In this document: piece after piece, positions 1-11,387 of the stretch
How the letters are laid out: each line of letters starts with the position of its first letter
Position numbering within the stretch: position 1 is the stretch's first letter
NCBI RefSeq assembly: GCF_009697225.1
Contig: NZ_WIND01000001.1
Span: 62,001-126,000 of the forward strand
Origin: Halovulum marinum
Lineage (GTDB): Bacteria; Pseudomonadota; Alphaproteobacteria; Rhodobacterales; Rhodobacteraceae
Direction of reading: 5' to 3'
Length of the DNA stretch: 64,000 nt
Translations under genes and position numbers: made by a program
The notes under the pieces: model-generated
What the model was told of the DNA's origin: nothing
The model's input: the letters and a program-made list of their open reading frames with translations, nothing else
Databases searched by the model: none

Positions 1-2
1 AT

Positions 3-29
3 CTGCGCGGCCTGTTCAGCCAGTTCTAG
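3..29 (+). CDS. possible C-terminal end of a gene entering from the left edge
   Basis: One plus-strand frame reads LRGLFSQF and then TAG, which looks like an ordinary C-terminus of a gene lying mostly outside the window. Only eight codons are visible, so neither frame nor product can be confirmed. It would converge on the DUF4864 gene to its right. Confidence 0.25.
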   Translation: MRGLFSQF

Positions 30-53
30 CACGATTGCGCGACGCCCGGCACG

Positions 54-461
54 TCAGGCGCCGAACGCACCGGGGCGCAGGAAGCGCACGCCGTTGATCT
101 CCCAGCCGTCGGACGTCATCACCATCTCGTACTCGAGCAGGTGGACCTCGCCGGCCTGATCGGTGATCAGCACGCTCTGATAGGAGGCGCCGCCGCGTTC
201 GGTCAAACCGCCGAAGCGGATATCCGACGGCCGCCAGACCATCGGATATCCCTGGCGCACCATGTCGCCGAAGCGCTCGGCAGTGCCGAACAGGCCCTGA
301 ATCTGCGGGCTTGCAAAGGTGAACGCCTTGGCGAAATCGTCGGCGCGGAGCGCCTCGATCTGGCCGCCGATCACGTCGCGGATCTGCGTGTCGACGCCCT
401 GTGCCGGCGCCGGCCCGGCCAGGCCCAGCGCCACGGCGGCCGCAAGAAGCGTTGTTCGCAT
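54..461 (-). CDS. DUF4864 family exported protein
   Basis: A 135-residue protein of unknown function. The N-terminus is a Sec signal peptide (MRTTLLAAAVALGLAGPAPAQ, cleavage expected after residue 21), so the mature protein is periplasmic. The rest reads like the DUF4864 family common in alphaproteobacteria: an early helix with QIEALRADDFAKAF, a FGTAERF/GYPMVWRP stretch and a C-terminal sheet ending DGWEINGVRFL, a small NTF2-like fold by pattern. It lies downstream of lysK on the same strand with a gap of about 80 bases and may be read from the same transcript. No catalytic residues are recognised. Confidence 0.75.
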   Translation of the reverse strand: MRTTLLAAAVALGLAGPAPAQGVDTQIRDVIGGQIEALRADDFAKAFTFASPQIQGLFGTAERFGDMVRQGYPMVWRPSDIRFGGLTERGGASYQSVLITDQAGEVHLLEYEMVMTSDGWEINGVRFLRPGAFGA

Positions 462-539
462 CGGATGCCTCCCGGTGGTTGACCGGGAAACACCTAGCGC
501 GGCGCCGACAGCCGGCGAGACGCCGCGACGCAGAAACGA

Positions 540-2123
540 TCACGCCGCCAGCTTGCCCTCCAGCGCGGCGTCGATCAGCGCCACCGTCTCGGGCACCCCG
601 TAAAGCGCCACGAACCCGCCGAAGCGCGGCCCCTGGCTGGCACCCAGCAGCACCTCGTAGATCGCCTGGAACCAGGCGCGCAGCGGCTCGAATCCGTGCG
701 CCTTGCCGACGGCGAAAACCTCGCTCTGCAGCGCCTCGGCCTCGACCGGCCCGTCCCAGGCCGCCAGCCTATCGCGCAGATCCTTCAGCGCGGCGGCTTC
801 GGTGTCCGCGGGCAGTCGGAAGGTCTTGTGCGGCTTGACCTGCTCCTGGTAGTAGCGCACCGCGCGCGCGGCGGCCGCGTCCAGACCGGGGTGGGTGTCC
901 GGGGCCGCATCCGCGTACTTGCGGATGAAGCCCCACAGAACATCCTTGTCCTCGGCGCCCGACGCCGAGGCGAGGTTCAGCAGCATCGAAAAGGTGATCT
1001 CCATGTCGCTGGCCGGCACCGCCTCGCCATGGATGTGGAAGGCGGGGTTGGCGAACCTGCCTGCCGGGTCCTGTCCGGGAAAGGCGCGCAGGTGCTGGTG
1101 ATACTCGTCCACCGCCTTGGGGATCACGTCGAAATGCAGCCGCTTCGCGGTCTTGGGCTTCTGGAACATGAAGAACTGCAGGCTTTCCGGCGCGGCGTAT
1201 GCCAGCCAGTCCTCCATCGACAGACCGTTGCCCCTGGATTTCGAGATCTTCTGCCCCTTGTCGTCGAGGAACAGCTCGTAGGTCAGCGTCTCGGGGCCGG
1301 GCATGCCCAGCGCGCGGCAGATCTTGCGCGCCTGGGTGACGCTGTCGATCAGGTCCTTGCCGGACATCTCGTAATCCACGTCCAACGCCGCCCAGCGCAT
1401 CGCCCAGTCCGGCTTCCACTGCATCTTGACGTGACCGCCGGTCACCGGCAGCTCGACCCGCTCGCCGTCTGGCTCCTGGTAGACGATCGTGCCCTTCGCG
1501 GCGTCGCGCTCCAGCGTCGGCACCTGCAACACATGGCCGGTCTTCGGGCTGACCGGCAGGAACGGGCTGTAGGTCGCGCGCCGCTCCTCGCCCAGCGTCG
1601 GCAGCATGATCTCCATGATCTTGTCGAACCGCTCCAGCGCGCGCAGCAGCATGTCGTCGAACCGGCCGGCCCGGTAGTATTCGGTGGACGAGGCGAACTC
1701 GTACTCGAACCCGTAGGCGTCGAGGAACTCGCGCAGCATCGCGTTGTTGTGCGCACCAAAGCTGTCGTGGCAGCCGAACGGATCGCGCACCACGGTAAGC
1801 GGCAGGTCCAGATCCTCGGCCAGCAAGTCCTTGTTCGGCACGTTGCCGGGCACCTTGCGCAGCCCGTCCATGTCGTCGGAAAAACAGATCAGCCGGGTCG
1901 GAATGTCGCTCAGCTGCTCGAAGGCGCGGCGCACCATGGTGGTGCGCGCAACCTCGCCGAAGGTGCCGATATGCGGCAGGCCCGAGGGGCCATAGCCGGT
2001 CTCGAACAGCACGTAGCCCTTCTCGGGCGGTGCCTTGGCGTACCGTTTGACCAGCTTGCGCGCCTCCTCGAAGGGCCAGGCCTTGGAATTCATCGCGGCG
2101 TCGCGCAGGTTGCTTGCGGTCAT
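540..2123 (-). CDS. lysK: class I lysine--tRNA ligase
   Basis: Charges tRNA-Lys with lysine in the cytoplasm. At 527 residues it has the normal length of the class I (archaeal-type) LysRS, which replaces the class II enzyme in many alphaproteobacteria. The HIGH signature appears as [10 protein letters not shown] near residue 50 and the KMSKS signature as [11 protein letters not shown] near residue 290. An alternative start 10 codons downstream ([10 protein letters not shown]) is possible; the longer start is kept because the frame is open and coding-like. It is divergent from the TerB-like gene across about 150 bases and is followed by the DUF4864 gene. Nothing suggests truncation. The assignment rests on the two signatures and overall length. 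Confidence 0.95.
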   Translation of the reverse strand: MTASNLRDAAMNSKAWPFEEARKLVKRYAKAPPEKGYVLFETGYGPSGLPHIGTFGEVARTTMVRRAFEQLSDIPTRLICFSDDMDGLRKVPGNVPNKDLLAEDLDLPLTVVRDPFGCHDSFGAHNNAMLREFLDAYGFEYEFASSTEYYRAGRFDDMLLRALERFDKIMEIMLPTLGEERRATYSPFLPVSPKTGHVLQVPTLERDAAKGTIVYQEPDGERVELPVTGGHVKMQWKPDWAMRWAALDVDYEMSGKDLIDSVTQARKICRALGMPGPETLTYELFLDDKGQKISKSRGNGLSMEDWLAYAAPESLQFFMFQKPKTAKRLHFDVIPKAVDEYHQHLRAFPGQDPAGRFANPAFHIHGEAVPASDMEITFSMLLNLASASGAEDKDVLWGFIRKYADAAPDTHPGLDAAAARAVRYYQEQVKPHKTFRLPADTEAAALKDLRDRLAAWDGPVEAEALQSEVFAVGKAHGFEPLRAWFQAIYEVLLGASQGPRFGGFVALYGVPETVALIDAALEGKLAA

Positions 2124-2272
2124 CGTTTCTTACCGGTTGTGGCGGGTTGAGGCTCACCGCCTACTGCCGCCGGGTCACCGCGTCAATGCACCGTCTGCGA
2201 TGAATCGCCCGCTTGCGCCGACGGCGCGGGCCACGCACGATGGGTTCAACCGCAGGCCGGAAGAGCAGACCT

Positions 2273-2722
2273 ATGACCGAATCAGACAAGATGACCGCCT
2301 CGTTCAACCCGCAGGACGCGCTGATCGCCGTGATGTTCGCGGCCGCCGCCTCGGACGAGATCCCCTCGGCGCCCGAACTGCTGTGGATCCTGCGCATCGT
2401 CGAAAGCCTGCCGATGTTCGAAGGCTACGACCGCGAGCGGATCCAGCAGATCTCGCGCACGGTGGTCGACCTGCTGGAAGAGGAAGACGGGCTGGACGCG
2501 CTGTTCGGTCTGGTGCGCGACGCGCTGCCGGAAAGCCTGTACGAGACCGCCTATGCGCTGGCCTGCGACGTGGTCGCCGCCGACGGGCGGGCGCGCACGG
2601 TCGAGTTGCGCCTGCTGGAGGAGATGCGCGACGAGCTTGAACTCGACCGGCTGCACGCCGCCGCCATCGAGCGCGGCGCGCGGGCGCGCTTCGCCCATCC
2701 CAAGGCGCACGGGCTGGACTAG
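2273..2722 (+). CDS. TerB-family (tellurite resistance-like) protein
   Basis: A soluble 149-residue, mostly helical, acidic protein. The central pattern (FAAAASDEIPSAPE, then LVRDALPESLYETAYALACDVVAADGR, then a C-terminal helix with LRLLEEMRDELELD) is the repeated helical layout of TerB-like domains, which carry acidic metal-binding positions. The start is the ATG after AGAGCAGACCT; an upstream in-frame ATG at 2213 would add an Arg-rich stretch that does not look coding. Family members outside ter operons are of unknown function, and no other ter genes are nearby, so a tellurite phenotype should not be inferred. Confidence 0.75.
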   Translation: MTESDKMTASFNPQDALIAVMFAAAASDEIPSAPELLWILRIVESLPMFEGYDRERIQQISRTVVDLLEEEDGLDALFGLVRDALPESLYETAYALACDVVAADGRARTVELRLLEEMRDELELDRLHAAAIERGARARFAHPKAHGLD

Positions 2723-2753
2723 GCGCCCAGCCTCGGGGTTCCAGCCTCCGGGT

Positions 2754-3419
2754 TCAGGCGGCCAGACGGGTCTGCCCGGCCTGCCGCCGCGCCTCCTCGC
2801 TCTCCAGGCGCAGGTTCTCTTCCATCAGCTTCTGGATCCGGCGGCGGGTGCGGGCGCTGTGCAGCTGGCGGGTCATCAGGCCTTGCGGCACATAGCTGTG
2901 GCCGCCGTCGCCCTGGCTGACGACGTAGTATTCCTTCTCGGCCGCGGCGATCCGGTTCTCGTGGCCGGCGACCACGACGATCAGGCGCAGATCGGTGATC
3001 CGGTCCTCGCAGTCGCGCAGGTCCAGATGTTTGATCGCACGCCAAACCAGATTGCGGAAGTTGCCGATGGCGCGGCTCTCGCCGCGGTCCAGCGCCACCT
3101 GGTTCGATCGTTCCAGCATGTTCGTCACGTCGTCAACGTCCAGTTCCTCGCGGTCGGTGACCACGGTGGAGTAGTTCTTGCCGTCGATGATCAGCTCGGC
3201 GATGACGTCGATCAGATAGATCGGCTCGGCGCCCATGTTGGTGACGACGCATTCGGCCTTGTCGCCGCGGTCGGCCGAGCGGTTGACGAAGATGTTGGTT
3301 CGGCGCGACCGGCGGGTGCTGCTGAGCAGAAGATGCAGGTAGATCAGCCAGATCAGCGTCATCGCGCCGTTCAGCAGGATGTTCACCAACGTGCTGTTTG
3401 CTGCAAGCCAGTCGATCAT
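2754..3419 (-). CDS. membrane-anchored protein of unknown function
   Basis: A 221-residue protein not assigned to a named family. A single hydrophobic segment at about residues 10-32 (TLVNILLNGAMTLIWLIYLH) is followed by SSTRRSRR, which predicts an N-terminal membrane anchor with a cytoplasmic body. The body has alternating strands such as VTNMGAEPIYLIDVIAELI and a charged, helical C-terminus. There are no Cys/His clusters or nucleotide motifs. It lies between the convergent TerB-like gene and the end of the glycerol operon, beyond that operon's terminator, so it is probably transcribed on its own. Confidence 0.6.
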   Translation of the reverse strand: MIDWLAANSTLVNILLNGAMTLIWLIYLHLLLSSTRRSRRTNIFVNRSADRGDKAECVVTNMGAEPIYLIDVIAELIIDGKNYSTVVTDREELDVDDVTNMLERSNQVALDRGESRAIGNFRNLVWRAIKHLDLRDCEDRITDLRLIVVVAGHENRIAAAEKEYYVVSQGDGGHSYVPQGLMTRQLHSARTRRRIQKLMEENLRLESEEARRQAGQTRLAA

Positions 3420-3488
3420 GGGCCGCTCCGTCGCCTTCGGAACCGAACGCCCAGGCGGGCACTTGGTTGCACGAGCGGCGGAACGCGA

Positions 3489-3510
3489 ACCGGGGCCCGA
3501 AGGCCCCGGT
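3489..3510 (-). terminator. UUCG hairpin ending the glp operon
   Basis: A perfect 9-bp inverted repeat (ACCGGGGCC / GGCCCCGGT) around a 4-base loop. Read on the minus strand the loop is UUCG closed by C-G, the very stable tetraloop class. It starts 25 bases beyond the glpV stop. There is no clear U-tract after the stem, so it may act as a 3' stabiliser or as an L-shaped terminator. Confidence 0.7.
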
Positions 3511-3534
3511 GATGCTTTCAGATCGCGGCCAGGC

Positions 3535-5244
3535 CTACTGCCAGGAGGCGATCAGCTCGTCATAGGACACCGTCTTCGGCTCTTCGTCCTCGTTCTCGAG
3601 CTTGGCCTTCGGCGCACCCGGCTGGCTCAGCCAGTCCTCGGGGTCCATCTCCTCGTTCATCTTCGGACCGATGTCGCCCTGGATGCCGGCGCGCTCCAGG
3701 CGCTCCAGCACGCTTTCCATGTCCGAACACAGCGAATCCAGTGCTTCCTGTGCGGTCTTGGCGCCCGACATCGCATCGCCGATGTTCTGCCACCACAACT
3801 GCGCCAGCTTCGGATAATCCGGCACGTTGGTCCCGGTCGGCGACCACTGCACCCGTGCGGGCGAGCGGTAGAATTCCACCAGGCCGCCCAGCTTTGGCGC
3901 ACGTTCGGTAAAGCTGTCATGCTGGATGCTGGACTCGCGGATGAAGGTCAGCCCGACATGGGATTTCTTCACGTCCACGGTCTTGGAGGTGACGAACTGC
4001 GCGTACAGCCAGGCTGCCTTGGCGCGGTCCTCGGGCGTGGACTTCATCAGCGTCCACGACCCCACGTCCTGATAGCCGACCTTCATGCCTTCTTCCCAGT
4101 AGACGCCGTGCGGGCTGGGGGCGAGACGCCATTTCGGCGTGCCGTCCTCGTTCATCACCGGCAGTCCCGGCTCGACCAGCGACGCAACGAAGGTCGTGTA
4201 CATGAACATCTGCTGCGCGATGTTGCCTTGCGCAGGAACCGGTCCCGCCTCCGAGAAGGTCATGCCCATGGCCGCGGGCGGCGTGTACTTCTGCAGCCAC
4301 TCGATGGCCTTCTCGACGGCATAGACCGCCGCAGGAGAGTTCGCCGCACCACCGCGAGAGACGCAGGCGCCGACCGGCTGGCTGTTCTCGTTGACGCGGA
4401 TGCCCCATTCGTCGACCGGCAGGCCGTTCGGCTCGCCCTTGTCGCCCATGCCGGCCATCGACATCCAGGCATCGGTATAGCGCCAGCCGAGGCTCGGATC
4501 CTTCTTGCCGTAGTCCATGTTGCCATAGACCTGCTGGCCGTCGATCTCCCTGCCGGTGAAGAACTCGGCGATATCCTCATAGGCCGCCCAGTTGATCGGA
4601 ACGCCCAGGTCGTAGCCATATTCTTCCTTGAACTCGGCCTGGATGTCGGGATCGGTGAACCAGTCGTAGCGGAACCAGTACAGGTTCGCGAACTGCTGAT
4701 CGGGCAACTGCACCAGTTTGCCATCGGGGGCGGTGGTGAACTGAATGCCGATGAAGTCGTCAAGGTCCAGCGTCGGGCTGGTGACGTCGGCGCCCTCGCC
4801 TTCCATCCAGTCGGTCAGGTTGCGCGCCTGCTGATAGCGCCAGTGGGTGCCGATCAGGTCGCTGTCGTTGACATAGGCATCATAGACGTTCTCGCCCGAC
4901 TGCATCTGCGTCTGAAGCTTCTCGACCACGTCGCCCTCGCCGATCAGGTCGTGGGTGACGCGGATGCCGGTGATGGCGGTGAACGCCGGGGCCAGCACCT
5001 GCGATTCGTATTCGTGCGTGGTGATGGTTTCGGAAACGACGTTGATCTCCATCCCCGCGAAGGGCTCGGCCGCGTCGACGAACCACTGCATCTCGGCTTC
5101 CTGCCCGGCGCGGTCGAGCACCGACATGTCCCCGATCTCGTTGTCGAGGAACTGCATCGCCTCTTCCATGCCGGCGAAGGCGGGCGCCCCCAGCAGGGTC
5201 AGCGCCAGGCCCATGGCCGTGGTCGATTTCAAAGACAAGTTCAT
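3535..5244 (-). CDS. glpV: glycerol ABC transporter, periplasmic substrate-binding protein
   Basis: Predicted to capture glycerol in the periplasm and deliver it to the GlpP/GlpQ permease. The 569-residue protein starts with a signal peptide (positively charged start, hydrophobic ATTAMGLALTLLGAPAFA-like core, cleavage near residue 24). It continues as a large family 1-type solute-binding protein with many Trp/Tyr residues, which fits a polyol ligand. It is the last gene of the seven-gene glp cluster, matching the glpSTPQUV order described for Rhizobium leguminosarum. A hairpin precedes it and a stable hairpin follows it, as often seen for binding-protein genes that need more transcript than the rest of the operon. 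Confidence 0.85.
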   Translation of the reverse strand: MNLSLKSTTAMGLALTLLGAPAFAGMEEAMQFLDNEIGDMSVLDRAGQEAEMQWFVDAAEPFAGMEINVVSETITTHEYESQVLAPAFTAITGIRVTHDLIGEGDVVEKLQTQMQSGENVYDAYVNDSDLIGTHWRYQQARNLTDWMEGEGADVTSPTLDLDDFIGIQFTTAPDGKLVQLPDQQFANLYWFRYDWFTDPDIQAEFKEEYGYDLGVPINWAAYEDIAEFFTGREIDGQQVYGNMDYGKKDPSLGWRYTDAWMSMAGMGDKGEPNGLPVDEWGIRVNENSQPVGACVSRGGAANSPAAVYAVEKAIEWLQKYTPPAAMGMTFSEAGPVPAQGNIAQQMFMYTTFVASLVEPGLPVMNEDGTPKWRLAPSPHGVYWEEGMKVGYQDVGSWTLMKSTPEDRAKAAWLYAQFVTSKTVDVKKSHVGLTFIRESSIQHDSFTERAPKLGGLVEFYRSPARVQWSPTGTNVPDYPKLAQLWWQNIGDAMSGAKTAQEALDSLCSDMESVLERLERAGIQGDIGPKMNEEMDPEDWLSQPGAPKAKLENEDEEPKTVSYDELIASWQ

Positions 5245-5284
5245 ATGGTTTCCTCCCTTGGTATCGAACTTGAGTGCGAAAGTG

Positions 5285-5307
5285 CCGCGCCCGGATGCCG
5301 GACGCGG
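5285..5307 (-). other. intercistronic stem-loop upstream of glpV
   Basis: CCGCG-C-CCGG-ATG-CCGG-A-CGCGG forms a near-perfect hairpin with a single C/A mismatch in the short glpU-glpV gap. Such elements commonly protect the downstream binding-protein mRNA segment. This role is inferred from position only. Confidence 0.45.
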
Positions 5308-5320
5308 AAAGACGCCCGGG

Positions 5321-5593
5321 TCAGACGAAGCGGAACACCGCCGCCGCGTAGACCAGGCAGACGATAAGTGCGCCCCATTGCGGCGCGGCCCCCAGCCCCA
5401 GCCAGGCCAGGTTGATGAAGGCCGAGCCGAGCAGCGCGATGAACAGCCGGTCGCCGCGCGTGGTCTCGATCCGCAGCACGCCGACGCGCGGCGTTTCGGG
5501 GTAGCGGATCGCCAGCACGCTGAAGATCACCAGCAGCAGCGCGATGACGGCGAAGAAGATCGCCGTGGGCCATGTCCATGCCATCCAGGCCAT
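5321..5593 (-). CDS. glpU: DUF2160 small membrane protein of the glycerol transporter
   Basis: A 90-residue integral membrane protein with three hydrophobic segments (around residues 10-28, 50-65 and 70-88) joined by a short loop containing RYPETPRVGVLRIETTRGD. This is the DUF2160 pattern, a family found almost only next to glycerol ABC importer genes. The corresponding Rhizobium gene is called glpU. Its exact role in the transporter is not established. It sits 12 bases after glpQ and is presumably co-translated with the permeases. Confidence 0.8.
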   Translation of the reverse strand: MAWMAWTWPTAIFFAVIALLLVIFSVLAIRYPETPRVGVLRIETTRGDRLFIALLGSAFINLAWLGLGAAPQWGALIVCLVYAAAVFRFV

Positions 5594-5605
5594 AGTGGTT
5601 CCCCC

Positions 5606-7331
<1,726 letters not shown>

Positions 7332-7332
<1 letters not shown>

Positions 7333-8420
7333 CACGCGGCCCTCCCCAGCGCAGCCGGCTCCACCCGCCAGTCGTCGGCGTAGACGTTCACCTTCGACGG
7401 CTCGAACACGACCCGGGTCATCTCGGGCGAGACCGACACGCCCTCGTGCGCGATGATGTTGATCTGGGTGCCGAAGAAATCGGCGCGGATGATGCGGTGC
7501 CGGCCGACGTCCTCGATCCGGCGCACCTTGACCGGCACGCCCTCGTCGGCGGAGAGCGTCACGAACTCGGGGCGGATGCCGATCTGCACCCTGCCCTGCG
7601 GCTGGCCATAGCTCGCGCCCAGCGGGATCTCGGTGCCGTCGACATAGGCGGTGGCGCCGTCGATCTTCGCATCCAGCAGGTTCATCCCGGGCGAGCCGAT
7701 GAAATAGCCGACGAAGGTATGCGCCGGCGTCTCGAACAACTCCTCGGGGGTGCCCATCTGCACCACGCGGCCGTCGTACATCACCACCACCTTGTCGGCG
7801 AAGGTCAGCGCCTCGGTCTGGTCGTGGGTGACGTAGATCATCGTGTGCCCGAACCGGTTGTGCAGCTCCTTCAGCTGGGTGCGCAGTTCCCATTTCATGT
7901 GCGGGTCGATCACCGTCAGCGGCTCGTCGAACAGGATCGCGTTCACGTCCTCGCGCACCATGCCGCGGCCGAGGCTGATCTTCTGCTTGGCGTCGGCGGT
8001 CAGGCCGCGGGCCTTGCGGTCCAGTTCCGCCTCCATGTCGATCATATGGGCGATCTCCTCGACGCGGCGGGTGACATAGTCCGCGTCCGCGCCGCGATTG
8101 CGCAGCGGGAACGCCAGGTTGTCGCGCACGGTCATGGTGTCGTAGACGACCGGGAACTGGAACACCTGCGCGATGTTGCGGTCGGCGGTGGACTTTTCCG
8201 TCACGTCGTCATCGCCGAACAGGATCCGGCCCTGGCTGGGCACCAGCAGGCCCGAGATGATGTTCAGCAGCGTGGACTTGCCGCAGCCCGAGGGGCCGAG
8301 CAGCGCGTAGGCCTCGCCGTCCTTCCAGACATGGTTCAGCTCTTTCAGCGCGTAGTCGTCGTCGCCCGTCGGCGCGGCCAGGTAGGAGTGCGCCAGGTTC
8401 TTCAGCGTGATCTGTGCCAT
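7332..8420 (-). CDS. glpT: glycerol ABC transporter ATP-binding protein GlpT (degenerate signature motif)
   Basis: A 362-residue MalK-like ATPase with a C-terminal OB/TOBE regulatory region. Walker A is intact (GPSGCGKST, about residue 46), as are Walker B (NAILFDEP) and the H-loop (YVTHDQTEAL, about residue 197). The ABC signature that is normally LSGGQ reads LTADA (about residue 138, context LTADAKQKISLGRG), and the D-loop is TVID rather than SNLD. The partner GlpS has the opposite pattern. The start is the ATG of MAQITLKNL after a GGGAACCC leader; a longer in-frame start inside the glpS end is unlikely. Naming follows the Rhizobium glpSTPQUV cluster. Confidence 0.85.
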
Positions 8421-8430
8421 CGGGTTCCCT

Positions 8431-9519
8431 TCACGCCGCCAGCGCGTAGGCCGCAGGGGCGACCAGCGCGCCGTCCTCGGCGAAAATGTAGACATGCGCC
8501 GGGTCCAGATAGACGTCGATCGGCGCGCCCAGCGACAGGTGCTGCACGCCGCCGACCAGCCCGACCCAGCGCTCGCCGTGATGGTCCAGGTGCACGTAGG
8601 TCTCGGAGCCGGTGATCTCGGTCACTTCGAGGCGGCAGTCGAACTTCATCGCGGTGCCGCTGTGCTGGTTGAGCGCCAGGTGGTTGGGACGAAACCCGGC
8701 CAGGTAGCGCCCGTCGGCAAGGTCGGCCAGCTTGCCGGTCGCCTCGGCGGCCTGCCCGTCGCCGAACATCAGCTTGTTCCCCGCCTTCGAGATCGCGAGG
8801 AAGTTCATCGGCGGGTCCGAGAACACCCGCGCCGTGGTCGCGTCCGCCGGCTGGCGGTAGACCTGCGGCGTCGCGCCGAACTGGGTGACACGCCCCTCCC
8901 ACAGGGTCGCGGTGTTGCCGCCCAGCAGCAGCGCCTCTTCAGGCTCGGTGGTGGCATAGACGAAGATCGAGCCTGACTCCTCGAAGATCTTCGGGATCTC
9001 GGCGCGCAGTTCCTCGCGCAGCTTGTAGTCCAGGTTCGCCAGCGGCTCGTCCAGCAGCACCAGGCCCGCGTCCTTGACCAGCGCGCGGGCCAGCGCGCAG
9101 CGCTGCTGCTGGCCGCCGGAAAGCTCCAGCGGCTTTCGGTCCAGCATCGGCGTCAGTTGCAGCAGGTCGGCGGTCTTGCGCACCGCGGCGTCGATCTCGG
9201 CGCGGTCGCGGCCGGTCAGCCGCATCGGCGAGGCGATGTTGTCATAGACCGTCATCGACGGATAATTGATGAACTGCTGGTAGACCATCGCCACCTTGCG
9301 GTCCTGCACGCGCATGCCGGTCACGTCCGCGCCGCGCCAGAGGATGCGGCCGGTGCTGGGCACGTCCAGCCCCGCCATCAGCCGCATCAGCGAAGTCTTG
9401 CCGGACAGCGTCGGCCCCAGAAGCACGTTCATGGTGCCAGCTTCCAGCACCAGGTCGGTGGGGTGGATATGGGTCTCGCCCGCCACGACCTTGCTGACAC
9501 CCGCCAGTTCCAGCGTCAT
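8431..9519 (-). CDS. glpS: glycerol ABC transporter ATP-binding protein GlpS (missing H-loop histidine)
   Basis: A 362-residue MalK-like ATPase with a C-terminal TOBE-type region. Walker A is GPTLSGKTS, the signature is a canonical LSGGQQQR (about residue 131) and Walker B is LVLLDEPLANLD. The switch region, usually YVTHD, reads VYATTEPEEAL near residue 188, so the H-loop histidine is replaced by threonine. Paired with GlpT, the intact halves would combine into one consensus ATP site. The ATG follows GGGGAGACGAG, a good ribosome site. It is 19 bases after glpD and 10 bases before glpT, clearly within the same operon. Confidence 0.85.
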   Translation of the reverse strand: MTLELAGVSKVVAGETHIHPTDLVLEAGTMNVLLGPTLSGKTSLMRLMAGLDVPSTGRILWRGADVTGMRVQDRKVAMVYQQFINYPSMTVYDNIASPMRLTGRDRAEIDAAVRKTADLLQLTPMLDRKPLELSGGQQQRCALARALVKDAGLVLLDEPLANLDYKLREELRAEIPKIFEESGSIFVYATTEPEEALLLGGNTATLWEGRVTQFGATPQVYRQPADATTARVFSDPPMNFLAISKAGNKLMFGDGQAAEATGKLADLADGRYLAGFRPNHLALNQHSGTAMKFDCRLEVTEITGSETYVHLDHHGERWVGLVGGVQHLSLGAPIDVYLDPAHVYIFAEDGALVAPAAYALAA

Positions 9520-9538
9520 CTCGTCTCCCCTTCGGTTC

Positions 9539-11131
9539 TCATTCGGCCGCCGACATCTGCCGGGCGCGACGCTCGGCCATCCAGGCGTCCAGCGCCCCGA
9601 CCTGCGCGGGGTCCAGCCGCAGCCCCAGTTTGGAACGGCGCCATACCGCATCCTCGGCGGTGCGCGCGTACTCGCGGTCCATCAGCCAGGCGACTTCGCG
9701 CTCGGTCAGCGTGGCGCCGAAGTCGCGGCCCAGATCCTCGAACGCCTGCGCGCCGTCCAGAATCTGCCGCGCCTCGGTGCCGTAGGCCTTGACCAGGCGC
9801 AGCGCGTGGCGGTCCGTCAGGAACGGGAAGTCGCGGCGCAGCGCGTCCGTCAGCGCGTCGCGCCCGTCGACAGGGAAGTCCCCGCCGGGCAGCGGCACGC
9901 CCGCCGTCCACGGCGCCCCGGCCTGCGGGAAATGGCGCACGATCTTCTTCAGCGCGTCCTCGGCCAGCCGGCGGTGCGTGGTGATCTTGCCGCCGAACAC
10001 CGACAGCACCGGGGCGGCGGCGGCGTCCATCGACAGCACGAAATCGCGGGTCGCGGCGGTGGCCGACGTGGCGCCGTCGTCATAGAGCGGCCGCACTCCG
10101 GAATAGGTCCAGACGATGTCCTCGCGCGTTACCGGCGTCTCGAAATACTCCGAGGCGAAGCGGCACAGGTAGTCCTGCTCGGCCTCGGTGGCGTGCGCCG
10201 CCAGCGGATCCTCGGTGTGTTCGCGGTCGGTGGTGCCGATCAGGGTGAAATCTGTCTCGTAGGGGATCGCGAAGATGATCCGCCCGTCGGTGCCCTGGAA
10301 GAAGTAGCAGCGGTCGTGGTCGAACAGCTTGCGGGTGACGATGTGGCTGCCCCGCACCAGCCGGATCCGTTCCGAGGTGTTCAGCCGCACGCGTTCGCGC
10401 ACGACCTCCTCGACCCAGGGTCCGGCGGCGTTGACCAGCACCCGCGCCCGGGCGGTGCGGGTGGCGCCGCTGTCGGCAGCCTCGAGGGTCAGCGTCCAGT
10501 GCGCCGGCCCGCGCTCGGCCGAGACCAGCCGGGTGCGGGTCTCGATCGCCGCGCCGCGCGCCTCGGCGTCGCGGGCGGTCAGCGCCACCAGGCGGCTGTC
10601 CTCGACCCAGCAGTCCGAGTACTCGAAGGCGCGCTCGAACTTCGGCTTCAGCGGCTTGCCGGCCGGATCGGTGGTCAGGTCGACCGACCGGGTCGCCGGC
10701 AGCACCTTCCGCCCGCCCAGACCGTCGTACATGAACAGCCCGAGCCGGATCAGCCAGGCCGGCCGCCGCCCCTTCATCCACGGCATCACCCGCGACAGCA
10801 GCTTCGAGGTCGGCGTGTCCGCGTCGAAACGCATGTCCGGGTGATAGGGCAGAACGAAGCGCATCGGCCACGAGATGTGCGGCATCGCGCGCAGCAGCAC
10901 CTCGCGCTCGACCAGGCTTTCGCGGACCAGCTTGAACTCGAAGTATTCGAGATAGCGCAGCCCGCCGTGGAACAGCTTGGTCGACGCCGAGGAGGTCGCC
11001 TGCGCCAGGTCGCCCATCTCGACGAGATGCACGCTCAGGCCCCGGCCCGCCGCATCCCGCGCGATCGCGCAGCCATTGATGCCGCCCCCCACGACGAAGA
11101 CGTCGCGGACAGCAGGCGCCTGCCCTGTCAT
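9539..11131 (-). CDS. glpD: glycerol-3-phosphate dehydrogenase (FAD-dependent)
   Basis: Oxidises glycerol 3-phosphate to dihydroxyacetone phosphate and passes electrons to quinone at the inner membrane. The 530-residue protein begins with a Rossmann FAD motif (VFVVGGGINGCAIARDAAGRG) followed by SSASTKLFHGGLRYLE, characteristic of GlpD. The start is the ATG behind GGGAGGACGTGCC; an upstream ATG at 11212 would add a Lys/Asn-rich leader within the likely operator region. It is the first gene of the glp operon. No glycerol kinase gene is in the window, so glpK must lie elsewhere for the pathway to work. Confidence 0.93.
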   Translation of the reverse strand: MTGQAPAVRDVFVVGGGINGCAIARDAAGRGLSVHLVEMGDLAQATSSASTKLFHGGLRYLEYFEFKLVRESLVEREVLLRAMPHISWPMRFVLPYHPDMRFDADTPTSKLLSRVMPWMKGRRPAWLIRLGLFMYDGLGGRKVLPATRSVDLTTDPAGKPLKPKFERAFEYSDCWVEDSRLVALTARDAEARGAAIETRTRLVSAERGPAHWTLTLEAADSGATRTARARVLVNAAGPWVEEVVRERVRLNTSERIRLVRGSHIVTRKLFDHDRCYFFQGTDGRIIFAIPYETDFTLIGTTDREHTEDPLAAHATEAEQDYLCRFASEYFETPVTREDIVWTYSGVRPLYDDGATSATAATRDFVLSMDAAAAPVLSVFGGKITTHRRLAEDALKKIVRHFPQAGAPWTAGVPLPGGDFPVDGRDALTDALRRDFPFLTDRHALRLVKAYGTEARQILDGAQAFEDLGRDFGATLTEREVAWLMDREYARTAEDAVWRRSKLGLRLDPAQVGALDAWMAERRARQMSAAE

Positions 11132-11189
11132 GGCACGTCCTCCCTGCACAGAGAGAACATCAGAATCGCCCGCCATGTCAAAGCCCACA

Positions 11190-11206
11190 TTTTCGTTTTT
11201 GTTCGA
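11190..11206 (-). promoter_or_regulatory. candidate GlpR operator facing glpD
   Basis: On the minus strand the site reads TCGAACAAAAACGAAAA, two CGAA units 10 bases apart, about 60 bases before the glpD start. DeoR-family sugar-phosphate repressors often bind direct repeats about one helical turn apart. A near-copy in opposite orientation lies before glpR. Binding by GlpR is an inference. Confidence 0.45.
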
Positions 11207-11387
11207 TTTCACGCAACGTCATGGAATAACCGGCTTTTCCGGCAAGCGTCAGCGCGACCTCAGGCGCCTCACAGGTGAAAGGACGCCCGAAACACATCGG
11301 AATTGACACCAAACGCGGCTTCATGCAACGTTTCCGCCATCGATACGCGCGCAATGACCGCCCATGATCGCGCAACATCGCACGCAA